64,000 nt of DNA, from positions 33,046,001-33,110,000 of the forward strand of contig OZ231126.1 of NCBI GenBank assembly GCA_965153355.1, written 5' to 3'. The notes under the pieces were generated by a model. The model was not told the origin of the DNA, searched no databases, and was given only the letters and a program-made list of their open reading frames with translations. The translations under genes and the position numbers were made by a program. How positions within the stretch are numbered: the first letter of the stretch is position 1; every line of letters begins with the position of its first letter. Source of the stretch: Flaccisagitta enflata (Eukaryota > Chaetognatha > Sagittoidea > Aphragmophora). Shown here one piece after another: positions 47,896 through 58,559 of this stretch.

Positions 47896-47942
47896 CTATA
47901 ACGTTTCGTCCTGGACAATCACAGAAGAGTTTTGGTTATTAA
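47756..47942 (+). CDS. candidate exon with polyasparagine tract
   Basis: The acceptor's pyrimidine tract is the (CT)n array 47702-47748 followed by TTCCAATCAG. The exon reads NSVYTHYNIDDESSNDDFFD, then about 24 Asn encoded by pure AAC, then YNVSSWTITEEFWLL, and ends in phase 1 at donor GTATGA. The acidic flank and the Trp-containing tail are not repeat-derived, which supports real coding. Function unknown. Confidence 0.45.
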
Positions 47943-48318
47943 GTATGAAAAAATTCAACTAACGATTTGCGTTCTCGTTCTTGAATTTATCGTTAAGATC
48001 ACCAGACTTACCTAAAAAAAAAAAAAAAAGATAGAACTAGTGAACATTTGCGTGCTCCGCGACACAACTACTTACAAACATACTCCTTACTTTCCTATCA
48101 TCCCCCTCCCTTCCTCTTAAATCGCGTGCATGCGACTATAATCTGCTAAGTTGGTTGGTCTGTCTGTCCGACCCTCCCAGTTTGCCTTTTTTGGCGTTTT
48201 CAGGTGCAATACTACTCTTGCCCAAATGCTTGAGTAGCCTTTTCTATCACTGCCCCTGCTCGCCTGTGCGCCTTCCTTTCGCCCTTCTTACTCTCCGTAT
48301 TTCCTTTTGAAACAATTT

Positions 48319-48463
48319 TTAGTCGCGGACACATGACTATACACTTTGCTGTGTCGGTCGGTATGTCGATCCGTCCATCACATTTTTGAAATCCAAGTTG
48401 TTTTTGCATTACTGCTCCTGCCCAACTGTCTGCGACTGGATTGCTTTGTATCCGGCCTTATTT
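48319..48463 (-). repeat. short hairpin-ended repeat, minus copy
   Basis: Begins TTTAGTCGCGGACACATGAC and ends TTTGTATCCGGCCTTA. Another fragment of the family lies at 48123-48250 and a plus-strand tail at 48505-48607. Confidence 0.65.
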
Positions 48464-48805
48464 TTTTTCACCTTTGTGTAACCAAAAAAATCAAAATTTT
48501 AAAAGTGACTGACAGACGGAAATACGACGAACAGATGGAAATGTGCCTGACAGACTGACCATCCGACCTCACTGAGCAACGCGTAGAGCCGTGTGCACGC
48601 GACTAAAAATCATGTGATGTCACTATTGTCACTACACATACGGCAAAACTGCTGAAAATCATTAGCCAAGCTCTGAAGATCAAAGCATCGCGATTTAAAA
48701 CACACCTAGCGTCGATCAAATTTAATTCTGCGTAGTTGATTTTCCAACCCGTACATCGGTTTTTCAGTCCTTCAGTTCATCAGTCCATTGGTAAATCCGT
48801 CGTAT

Positions 48806-48966
48806 TTTAGTCGCGTACTGCGCAACTCTACACCCCGCTTTATTGGTCTGTCAGTCCGTCCATCCATCATACTTTACTTTTTGAGAGGTGTTGCGGTCTT
48901 TGGCCTCACAGCGCATTCCCAAATGACCAAGTGACCTCAAAAATAGTCCCTGCCCACCCACACAGG
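48806..48966 (-). repeat. short hairpin-ended repeat, minus copy
   Basis: Begins TTTTAGTCGCGTACTGCGCA, has CTGTCAGTCCGTCCATCC and ends CCCTGCCCACCCACAC without the distal head. Confidence 0.6.
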
Positions 48967-49152
48967 CCCAATTTGATGTTGAATTGAATAGAAAATTCTC
49001 AAGCACTATGTGGTTATGTTTGATCTTTGTTAGCCAATTTATAAAAGCAAAAAAAGCAAAAATCAACCATGCAATGCTTATATACTTGGAAATGCAGTAT
49101 TTATCCATTTTGCTTAGTTTTTACCTGCTTTAGGTATATCTGATCCAGTTTT

Positions 49153-49582
49153 TGGGCAGCGGTCCTGAAGGGGACGAAGTCCTGTAGAACACAGGGGACT
49201 TTTGTTTGTTCGTTCATCTGTCAGTTAATTCGTTTGTCCCCTCCAAACCCTCTCAGGCCTAAAATCTGCCTTCTCGGGCCTGAAATCTGCCCTTTCAGGC
49301 CTTGAATCTACCCTCTCTGGCTTGAAATTTGCCCTTTCAGGCCTGAAACCTATCCTCTCAGGCCTTGAATCTGCCCTCTCAGAGAAGGCAGATTTTAGGC
49401 CTGAGAGGTCCGGGGGGGGGCGGACGGGCGGACAGAAGGACGAACAAACGCAAGTCCCCTGTGTTCAACAGGCTTTTGTCCCCTTTGGCGCCGCTGCCCT
49501 GCCTCCCATTCCAATTTACAACCATGCAAAGCAGGGCAACGGGTATCGCTGACCGCATATTGCCCTTGGGCGACCTGTTTTT
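49153..49582. mobile_element. foldback minisatellite element FB4 (palindromic array)
   Basis: Left arm TTTTTGGGCAGCGGTCCTGA, right arm ending GGCGCCGCTGCCC, then the reversed head ending GGGCGACCTGTTT. The ~20-bp units run as CAGGCCTGAAATCTGCC in the left half and as GGCAGATTTTAGGCCTGAG in the last part, so the array itself inverts near 49385. Confidence 0.78.
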
Positions 49583-50061
49583 GTGAGGAACTGCTCTCGG
49601 TACCATACTTTCTCTAGCGGTGGTCATCTTCAAGCAGTTGGCCTAAAAAATCGCAACTAATCACCGATTTTGTACTGAAAATTGCAATATTTGCCCATTT
49701 TTAATGTTTTACTTTTCTTTTTTGCCTTTACAAAGAAATAACTTCTGAACGGTTGGGCCAATATTCATGCCAAAGGTACCAGTCGATCCGTCTGAAAAAA
49801 CTCTTTATTTTGGTCACCAATTTTTTATGTTTATCTCAAAAAATGTATGAGATATAGCCTGAAACGTGAAGACATGTCACCAACGATTATTCTGAGGCAA
49901 ATCTAGCATAATTTTTGAAGGGTTATTGTGCTCAAAAGTGCATTCTGAAGGTAGCGATCGACCTAAATCATCTTATTAAGTGTACATAAGTGTGAATTGA
50001 CCAAAAAATTAATGATAATCATGATAATCAAATCAGGTGTCCCCTTACTACTAATAGAAAA

Positions 50062-50196
50062 CAAGGCCGGATACACGGCCATCAGTTGCGGACGGGTGGG
50101 CAGGGGCGGAAATAAGCGTTTTCGACTCGTGTTCACGGACCAACCGACGGACGGACGGACAAAGCCTCTTATAGAGTTGCGTGTCCGCAACTAAAA
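50062..50196 (+). repeat. short hairpin-ended repeat, TTGCGGAC subfamily
   Basis: Head CAAGGCCGGATACACGG, 5' arm GTTGCGGAC and 3' GTCCGCAAC: exact reverse complements. Confidence 0.82.
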
Positions 50197-50339
50197 AGAT
50201 TTGCAGTGACAAGAGACAACAGCTTGGTGAAAAGTGACCAATGCTTACGACTTTTTTCCTCACGGCGACAGCCGCCATTACTGGTAGATCCGGTGCAATT
50301 TGGTCAGTATTATTCAAAAGTAGGACGGACCTGGTGCGC

Positions 50340-50475
50340 AGCAGTACTCCCAACTTCTTCCGCTTGTGACATTGCAAAAGAAATGTCCTTTCTTTGGTCC
50401 ATTGTTCTTTTGTTTTCCCTCGAAAATTCTGCACTCACTTCCTTTACAAGTTTTGCCAGACGCGCTCCACTTAGA
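50340..50475 (-). CDS. exon-like frame inside an inverted-repeat element
   Basis: After acceptor TTTTCATTCTAAG the minus strand reads GARLAKLVKEVSAEFSRENK, then RTMDQRKDISFAMSQAEEVG, STAAHQ and a weak donor GTCCGT. It looks like a soluble helical protein segment, not repeat-derived. Either a host exon or a gene fragment captured by the element. Unrecognised. Confidence 0.3.
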
Positions 50476-50804
50476 ATGAAAATTTTTTTTTTTTTTTTTT
50501 TTTTTACAACAGAAGATGAATTGGTGCTCTTTATATCGGTTTTACTTTATTAGATTTCGGCCGTTTTATCCCCGTCCTTTTTTTTCGCACTGGGTTTCGG
50601 AGTCTGTTGGTTCTCTATCATCTTATCCTGCTCTTTTCCTGTGCCCGCCTGCAACATGCCATGACGAGCTTGTGGCGTGAAACTGCATAGCTTGTGGCAC
50701 TCAGTAGCACTCAGTGTGTCTGCCTGTCGGTCTCTGTATCTCTGTCGGGCTTGGCAGCTTTGGGCCATCTGTCGGTCTTTTGTTGATCTGATCATCTGTT
50801 GGTC

Positions 50805-50807
<3 letters not shown>

Positions 50808-50902
<95 letters not shown>

Positions 50903-50907
50903 CTCTC
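50808..50907. repeat. (CT)n microsatellite
   Basis: About 100 bp of CT; two more CT arrays follow at 51087-51137 and 51146-51187. Confidence 0.95.
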
Positions 50908-51081
50908 TCTGATTTATGACGTAAAGTAGTTTCACTGACATCCAACAGATCGGCACATTACGTCTCACTTTTCCCTCTCTCTTTCATTCTCACTCTCTCC
51001 CTCTATCTCACTCTCTCACTTCCGCTTCTTTCTCAATCCCTGTCTCATGCATCTCTCTCTTGCATCTCTCTCTCTCTTTCT

Positions 51082-51140
<59 letters not shown>

Positions 51141-51142
51141 TT

Positions 51143-51190
<48 letters not shown>

Positions 51191-51323
51191 TTTTTATCTC
51201 ATACTACCGTGGGCAGAAGCGATCGGAAGTCGATGGCGCCTGGCGCTTCACACGTTGATGACGAAACAGAAACGCAAAATCCTTCCACGTTGCAACAAGG
51301 CTTCGGACCACTGCCAAAGTAAA

Positions 51324-51478
51324 CAAGGACGGATACACGGCCAATACCAGTCGCGGACGGGTGGGCAGGGGCGGAAATGCGCGTTTACGTATTTTCGAAC
51401 TCGATCATTATCAACGGACGGATGGACGGACGGACGGACGGACGGACGGACGGATGGACAAAGCCTCTTATAGAATCG
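51324..51478 (+). repeat. short hairpin-ended repeat with expanded GGAC tract
   Basis: Head CAAGGACGGATACACGG, 5' arm GTCGCGGACGGGTGGGCAGG, then a ~45-bp (GGAC)n tract (51415-51460). The 3' hairpin is degenerate. Confidence 0.75.
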
Positions 51479-51565
51479 TCAGTCCGAATACTTATTCATG
51501 CGAAACAACGCGTGCGTGAGTGTGCGTATAAGTGCGATAATGTAAACGTTGGAAAGTGCTTGTTT

Positions 51566-51712
51566 TCAGTTGCGGACACGAGTGGACCCGAGAGGCTTTG
51601 ACGGTCCGTTGGTCCGTCGGTCCATTGGATGTGGATGGGGGTTGGCTGCTACTACCCACCCATCCACAACGATCTCGCGACCCCGCGGCACTTTTTTATG
51701 TGTGTCCTGCAC
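51566..51712 (-). repeat. short hairpin-ended repeat, minus copy
   Basis: Begins TTTCAGTTGCGGACACGAG, carries GGTCCGTTGGTCCGTCGGTC, and ends CCACAACGATCTCGCGACCC, matching the reversed head of the copy at 63.05 kb. Confidence 0.6.
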
Positions 51713-52079
51713 TCCTACATCCCATCCAGAGTCATTCTCATGTACTGTCTGTATCTATGAACCTCGGATCACATGCTCCTTCTGGTTCTCCATTTGGGCC
51801 CTCCCATCCGACGCCACATCGACCGTCACCACGGAAAGGGGCCACGTCCGCCGTCGCCAAATTGCTCAATATCTCCGCCAACCGCCTGAATCGTTCAAAA
51901 CAAGTTAGAGGAAATAGAAAATAAGTTAGTCCATCTGTACCAGTAATGGCGGCTGTCGCCGTGAGGAAAAAAGTCGTAAGTATTGGTCACTTTTCACCAA
52001 GTTTTTATTTTCAGTCACTGCAAAACTTTTTATTTGTTAGATCAAATTAGAAGCAATTGTATGTATTGATGGCACTAAA

Positions 52080-54067
52080 AATCAGAGAAAAATATGACTG
52101 AGCCAAATAAGCTAGATGAACTAAAATGCTCAAAATCATTTAAGCAGACAACCAGCTATATTCACTGACATGCTTACTTGTATTTGCATGCTCACATCAA
52201 AACATTTATTCATTTATCCTAATAAAAAAGACAGAAAAAGAAGATTGAGCTAAATGAGCTAAATGAGCTAAAATACTCAAAAACACCCTCTCAGATCAGC
52301 AGCTCTGCTCACTGACATGCTTTTTTGTATTTGCATGCTCAAACATATATCAAAATATTTATTCATTTATTGCATTTTAAATCAGAAAAACAGAGTGAGC
52401 TAAATGAGCTAAATGAGCTAAAAAAAACTCAAAAACACCCTCACAGATAAGCAGTTATGCTCATATTCATGTTTTCTTGTATTTGCATGCTCAAACAAAC
52501 TTAAATACACTCTGTTATTGATCCTACTGAAAATCATAAAAAATAAAAAAAAATTCAATTTGAATTTTTCGTAAATAAATCTTTAAAAATTCATGACGCT
52601 AAAAATATTTGCCGTAGAGCATTCTGCTTGGCGCCAAATGAAAGAGAATTATCAAATCTACTTACCCTATTAATTTCATTGGAGGGCTCATTCGGTCGGT
52701 GGAGATCTCCAACTTCCGCATAAAAAAATGAAAACCCTGTTTCTCTCGAATATGTCAAAAAGTCGAAGACTGACTTCGACTTTTTTCCCGATAAAAGAAA
52801 AATAAGTGTGAGCTAAATGAGCTAAATGAGCTGAAATACTCCAAATGAGCTGAAATACTCCAAATCACTTACACAGATGACCAGCTATGCTTGAGGACAT
52901 GCTTTCTGTATTTGCATGCTCAGAAATAAATCCATCATTTTTTTTTATTTATTGCATTTAAAATGAGAAAAAAAAGACTGGGCTAAATGAGCTAGATGAG
53001 CTGGAATACTAGAAAACACCCTCACAGAGGAGCAGCTATGCTCATAAACATGTTTTCTTGTATTTGCATGTTCAAACAAATATGGATACACTTTTTTATT
53101 GATCCTACACAAAATAAAAAAAAAAATTGAAAAAAAATCAATTTAAATTTTTTGTAAATAAATCTTTAAAAAATCATAGCGCGAAAAATATTTGTCGTAG
53201 AGAATTCTGCTTGGTGCCAAATGAAAGAGAATAATCAAATTTACTTACCCTATAAATTTCATTGGAGGCCCCCATCAGCCGGATGAGATGCACAACTTCC
53301 CCATAAGAAAATGAAAACCCTGTTTCTTTCGAATATGTCAAAAAGTCGAAGACTGACTTTGACTTTTTTCCCAATAAACTGAACTGAATATAAAAGAACA
53401 AGGCCGGATACACGGCTACTGAAGTCACGTGCAAGTGGGCAGGGGCCATATTTGAGGTCACCAGATCATTTGGGCAGGAGCAGTGAGGTCAAAGAAATAA
53501 AACCATAAAAAAAGTAAAGTGTGACCGACCAACCGACCAATCAACCAACCGACGAACAAAGCGGGTTGTAGAGTCGCGTGCACGCGACTAAAAATAAGCG
53601 TGAGCTGAATGAGCTAAAATACTTCAAATCACTTACACATATGACAAGCTATGCTTTAGGACATGCTCTCTTGTATTTACATGCCCAGAAATAATTAAAA
53701 TCATTTCTTTATTTATCGATTTAAATGCTAAATGAGCTAAATGAGCTTGATGAGCTAGAATACAAAAAAATACCTTCACAGATGAGCAGCTACGCTCATA
53801 AACATGTTTTCTTGTATTTGCATGTTCAAACAATTATAGATACACTTTTTTATTGATCCTACATAAAATCATAAAAAATTGAAAAAAATTCAATTTGAAT
53901 TATTCGTAAATAAATGAGAGAGAATTATCAAATTTACTTAACCCTATAAATTTCATCGGAGGCCCCAATCTGCCCTAGGAGAGCCCAAACTTCCGCATAA
54001 GAAAATGAAAACCCTGTTTCTTTCGAATATGTCAAAAAGTCGAAGACTGACTTCGACTTTTTTCCCG
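52080..54067. repeat. three tandem ~0.5-0.7 kb GAGCTAAATGAG units
   Basis: Units at about 52080-52797, 52798-53378 and 53592-54067, each running from GAGCTAAATGAG words through GCTTGGCGCCAAATG to AGACTGACTTCGACTTTTTT. A short hairpin repeat (53399-53591) is inserted at the junction of units 2 and 3; the junction of units 1 and 2 (ATAAAAGAAAAATAAGTGTG) shows the empty site. Confidence 0.8.
53399..53591 (+). repeat. short hairpin-ended repeat at a mapped insertion site
   Basis: Head CAAGGCCGGATACACGG, GACC tract, 3' GTCGCGTGCACGCGACTAAA. Compared with the empty site near 52795, the inserted part runs from CAAGG to GACTAA(A) with A-rich flanks and at most a few duplicated A. Confidence 0.85.
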
Positions 54068-54139
54068 ATCATTTCATCCATCCATGTTTTTGCTTCCCCG
54101 CGCGTTACTCATGAGAGCTACTGACCGTTGTTTCACGTT

Positions 54140-54305
54140 TCTAGTCGCGTGTAACGCGATGCTACACCTGGTCCGTCGCGGTCGGTCGGTCGGTAGATTA
54201 GTCCGCCACGTTTGACTTTTTTTTGTGTCTTTCGGGTCTTTCACATCACCGCTTCTGCCCAAATGCTCCAAATACAGCCCCTACCCACCCGCATGCGACT
54301 GGGGT
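54140..54305 (-). repeat. short hairpin-ended repeat, minus copy
   Basis: Begins TCTAGTCGCGTGTAACGCGA, carries GTCGCGGTCGGTCGGTCGGT and ends CCCACCCGCATGCGACTGGG. Confidence 0.7.
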
Positions 54306-54357
54306 AGAAAGGTATTTTTCCTTTAGTCGGGCACTCATCTTGCATAAAATATTTTTT

Positions 54358-54507
54358 TCATAGTTCAACGCGCACAATTTCGAATTGATCGTCGCCGTTA
54401 CTCGATTGCTCATCAACCAACCTTTCCGAGTCTGAATCCCAGGCAACGATGAGCTGAGTCACTGATGTAGCGAGAAAGATGGCGAAAAAGAATTTCATGT
54501 CTTTCAT
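54358..54507 (-). CDS. small secreted peptide or signal-peptide exon
   Basis: ATG 54507 opens a 49-codon frame: MKDMKFFFAIFLATSVTQLI is a clear signal peptide, followed by an acidic segment (VAWDSDSERLVDEQSSNGDD) and QFEIVRVEL before TGA. Possible donors inside (GTTGGT after GAAAG, or GTAACG after TCGA) suggest it may be a first exon. The GTAACG choice leaves phase 1, which fits the next minus-strand exon at 44799-44942. That linkage is inference only. Confidence 0.45.
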   Translation of the reverse strand: MKDMKFFFAIFLATSVTQLIVAWDSDSERLVDEQSSNGDDQFEIVRVEL

Positions 54508-54719
54508 CGATGACTCTCAAACGGAATAAAATTCGCTTTCGGCAGAATCTAGTGTCTGAAATCTTCGGGCCGTGATTTATGAGGGAATGGGACTGAAATT
54601 TTCTTACTTTTTGCTCCCTCACTCTCGCTCGCTCGCGCGCTGAATTTATGAACTTGCGCATACGACGCAGTGTACGGGAAGAAGAAATTTCATGCGTCAT
54701 TACAATTTTTTTGATATTT

Positions 54720-56790
54720 TTTATATTTGTTTTCTACTTAATTTTTTTCTGAAAAAAACATTTTTTAAGTGTTGAACTATAAATATTTGCATAGATAATC
54801 TCTAAAATACAGATTTGATGTATATAATCTAATGACAAAAAGTAAAAAAAAGTAGATTTTTTACAGAAAATTATACTTTGTTATTTTACTCCTGTTAGGT
54901 GAAATTATATCATTTCATAAAAATAAAGAAATTTGCATTTCCAAAAACATGGCCTCTTTTTAAAAACATATAAGAAAAGGGCCATGTTCTTAAAAATGCA
55001 AAATTTTTTTTGATGAGGACGTAATATAATTTCACTTTACAACATTTTGAAATTTTGTTCAGCATTTTTCGAAGGAATTCAAATATTCAATTTTTATTTC
55101 TGATCGTTATGAAACCATAGTCAGTATTCTGGGTTTAAAAACATTGTTAAAACACCGTATACATTATATCAAAAGTATTTAACTGAAATTGCAATGATAA
55201 TTCTTCATTATGAATCTATATCATAAGCAAAAAGTAAAATGAAACCAAAATTTCCTGTTCCTGTACACCATGGCATAAACGCTTTTTTTCCTCCATCCTT
55301 CAGTTTTCCCCTTGTGTCAATGTTGCGTCATTAGTTTTGTTCTTGAACAGCATCTCCTTTCCTACCCCAGCTCCTGTTCTCCGACTTTCTCATAGTTACA
55401 GATTTTCTTCTTAGTTGTGTGCACGTGCACGCGACTCTATGACCCGCTCTGTCCATCTGTCTGTCAGTCGGTCACTCTTTGCTTTTTTTTGTCGTTTTTA
55501 CGTCATTTTAAGTCATTTTTAGTCATTTGGAGACAATTTACATTTAGTCTTTTGGTCTTTTATTCTTTTAGTCTTTGGGTATTATGGTCTTAACAACCGC
55601 ACGCGACTGTAAGGTGTTGGCCTTGTTGTCTCGTTTATGCGTCATAAGTTTGGTCCAAATTCGCACTTAACGTAGGAAGCGAACCTGAGCTCTGTCAAAG
55701 CGCTCAAAACCTGTAGTCAGCTTTTGCGTTTTTTTTCTGCGTGGAGCATAAGCTACATATCAACAAATTATTGTTTTCTTTTAACGATATAAGTGAATTT
55801 ATGGCCAAAAACACTTATAAACATGTTTTTCGAGGGCACAGAGGGCGTAGAGCAGAAAAAAATCTGGAAAAAATCCATACATTTGAACCATAGGAATGTT
55901 ATAACATGAACAGAACTTTGATACCACAGAACTGCTATTTATAATCGAGGTCCCCTCGAGTTTCAGATATATTTTGTAGAACAGGCTATGTGCTGTCTGA
56001 AACTGTTTTTGATAAAGATTTTTTCCGATACTAACTTAGTCTAATCATCCTATGTTTTTGGGGAGATTAAGCATAAAATTGTAGCTTCTGTTTTCAACTG
56101 CAGAAAAGGTGATAGTGCGGCAAACGATAATTTCTAAACAGTTATTGTTAAAACATTATAGTCTAGTATGTACAAAAATTGACCCTGGCTTGTATTTTCT
56201 TCTACAAATTGCATAATACATAGCTTATAGAGAGATTCCCCAATGAAAATCATATTTGACAAGGTACAAAATTTTGGATTCCCCTTACTAACTGAGTTAA
56301 AGAATCTCGCTCTCCCCCGCCCCCCCCCCTTTTTTTCTGTTATCTCGTAGTAACTGTTTCCGGCGTTACTCGATGTTGTGTCATAAGTTTGGTCCACTTG
56401 CGATTTCGAAGCCTTGAAGCCTCTAAACCCCCCCCCCCCCCTTTCCCCCACTTTTCTTCTCGAATTGCAGTTCCGGTTATGCCGGCTTGTTTTGTAATAT
56501 TGAAGTTTTTCTTTCTGCTCGGCTTTTTTTCTTTCAGCTTTTTTCGTGTTCCATGAAATTTCATCTCTATCTGTATGAGTCTGTCCTCCTCCGCGTATGT
56601 GTCTAGCTATCTAACGGCCTGTTTATCTGTTTCTCTGTCTATCTGTCTTTATGTTTATATCAGTCTGTCATTCTGACTGTATGTCTCCCGCATTTCAGCT
56701 TGGGGGTCTGTCTGTCTGTCTGTCTTTCTGTTGATCTATCTTTCTGTCTGTTTGTCACACTATCTGTCTCTGTCGCGGTAACGTTGTAAA
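54720..56790. other. A/T-rich intergenic or intronic sequence
   Basis: No convincing exon. A degraded minus-strand short hairpin repeat lies at about 55412-55627 (GTGCACGCGACTCTATG; CCGCACGCGACTGTAAGG). Poly-C/poly-T runs occur near 56310-56450, read by chance as Gly-rich frames on minus. Confidence 0.4.
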
Positions 56791-57073
56791 GGTTGCCTGA
56801 TCGTAGCATTAACACGTTACTCTGCTGTATGTCATGGTTTATATTGTTAAAACCGAGGAGGAGAGAAGAAGTCGGGTTTCAGTTTTTTCCCTTGGTTAAT
56901 CTCTTTTCTTTTATTACTCCTTTTTTCCTCCTTGTCGCCTCCTTAATTTTTTTTCTTCTCGTTTTTTTGCTTGAATTTCCTTTTTTGCTCAAATGTCGGT
57001 GAGTCAAAAAGAGACGAAAAGAAAGAAAGAAAAGTTACGTCTTTATCACGCGAAGGAAATGACGCAGAAAACG

Positions 57074-57077
<4 letters not shown>

Positions 57078-57160
<83 letters not shown>
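57078..57160. repeat. (GA)n microsatellite before FB5
   Basis: About 82 bp of GA ending 10 bp before the head of the next foldback element. Confidence 0.95.
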
Positions 57161-57164
<4 letters not shown>

Positions 57165-57166
57165 AA

Positions 57167-57675
57167 CAGGTCGCCCAAGGGCAATATGTGGTCAGCGATA
57201 CTCGTTGCCCTGCTTTGAGTGATTGTGAATTGGAGTGAGGGGAAGCAGGGCAGCGGCCCCGAAGGGGACGATGTCCTGTAGAACACAGGGGGAATTTTGC
57301 TTTTCCTGCCTCAAGAAGTGGATGAGATGCTGACTGAAGGCCTTCAAGAGCCTTATCTGAGGTCTAAGAAGGCTTATGTAAGGCCTGAGAATGTCAATTG
57401 GAAGCTTGAGATAGCTGGCCCTGAGAATTTGGATTTGAGGTCTGAGAGGCCAGGTTTGAGACCTGAGAGGCTGGATTTGAGGCCTGAGAGGTCAGATTTG
57501 AGGCCTGAGAGGTCAAATTTGAGGCCTCAGAGGTCAGATTTGAGGCCTGAGAGGTCAGATTTGAGGCCTGAGGGGCCCGATGAGGGGGGGGACGAACGAA
57601 CAAACGAACGGACGGACGGACGAACGAAAGTCCCCTGTGTTCTACAGGACATCGTCCCCTTCGGGACCGCTGCCC

Positions 57676-57676
<1 letters not shown>
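57167..57676 (+). mobile_element. foldback minisatellite element FB5
   Basis: Head ACAGGTCGCCCAAGGGCAAT to GGTCAGCGATACTCG, left arm GGGCAGCGGCCCCGAAGGGG, ~20-bp units (GGCCTGAGAGGTCAGATTTG), right arm ending TTCGGGACCGCTGCCC, then AAAAGAGAGAG. Confidence 0.82.

Positions 57677-57737
<61 letters not shown>
57677..57737. repeat. (GA)n array at the tail of FB5
   Basis: About 60 bp of GA starting directly after GCTGCCCAAAA. Then AAAAAAACTAG leads into FB6. Confidence 0.95.
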
Positions 57738-57741
<4 letters not shown>

Positions 57742-57745
57742 AACT

Positions 57746-58331
57746 AGTCATCCAAGGATCGCACATGGTCAGCGGTACCCGATGCCCTGCTTGGAGTGAT
57801 TGGCTAAAGAAGCTAAGTGGGAGCAGGGCAGCGGCCCCAAAGGGCCGATGTCCTGTAGGACACAGGGGTGAATTTCCAGACGTCCTGAGAAAGCACATTT
57901 AAGGACTGAGTTGATTGATTGCAGAACAGTAATGAGATAAGGGATGAGGGCAGATTTGAACCTGAGAGGGTCATTTTGAAGGCTGAATTGAGACAGATTT
58001 TAGGTTTGAGAGATCTGATTTCAGGCCTGAAATGGTTGATTTTGGGCCTGACAAGGCTGATCTAGTACCTTAGTGGGCTGATTTTGGGCTTGAGTGAGCT
58101 AATCTAGGATCTAGAAGGGCTTATTTTGGGTCTGAGAGGGGTGATTTTGGGTCTGAGAGGGCTGACTTGGGGCCTGAGAGGGCTGACTTGGGGCCTGAGA
58201 GGGCCGATTTGGTGTCTGAGAGGGCTGATTTGGGGCCTGAGAGGGGCCTCGGGGGGGGGACGTACGGACGTACGGACGTCTGGAAATTCACCCCTGTGTC
58301 CTACAGGACATCGGCCCTTTGGGGCCGCTGC

Positions 58332-58333
<2 letters not shown>
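57746..58333 (+). mobile_element. foldback minisatellite element FB6
   Basis: Head CTAGTCATCCAAGGATCGCA, left arm GGGCAGCGGCCCCAAAGGGC to GAATTTCCAGACGTCC, a ~20-bp array (GGCCTGAGAGGGCTGACTTG), right arm from GGACGTCTGGAAATTC to CCTTTGGGGCCGCTGCCC. Confidence 0.82.
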
Positions 58334-58395
<62 letters not shown>

Positions 58396-58412
58396 GACAG
58401 AGAGACAGAGAG
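58334..58412. repeat. (GA)n/(GACA)n array at the tail of FB6
   Basis: Begins AAGAGAGAG directly after GCTGCCC and passes into GACAGACA. Confidence 0.9.
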
Positions 58413-58559
58413 TCAAACCAGCAGTGACAGACAAACAGACAGTCATCAAATGAATAAGAATAGTAAGGGAATGGTGGCCAGATTTAATTTAGACCCTCTC
58501 AGCCCGCCCGCAGCCCCCCCCTCGCCCCCCCCCCTTTTGTCGGCGGCGAAGATTCTAGA

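Larger units (their letters stand above)
50197..52022. mobile_element. inverted-repeat element with ~90-bp arms
   Basis: Left arm (TGCAGTGACAAGAGACAACA, TTGGTGAAAAGTGACCAATG, CTTACGACTTTTTTCCTCAC, CCGCCATTACTGGTA) returns inverted at 51936-52022. A related single arm occurs at 28560-28625. No target duplication was recognised. The interior has a poly-T run, three (CT)n arrays, two short hairpin repeats and, on minus near 50340-50475, an exon-like frame (KLVKEVSAEFSRENKRTMDQ). Confidence 0.6.

Noticed and set aside
57167-57260. Foldback element head as a tRNA-derived promoter
   Set aside because: GTGGTCAGCGGTA loosely resembles an A box, but no matching B box at proper spacing was seen.
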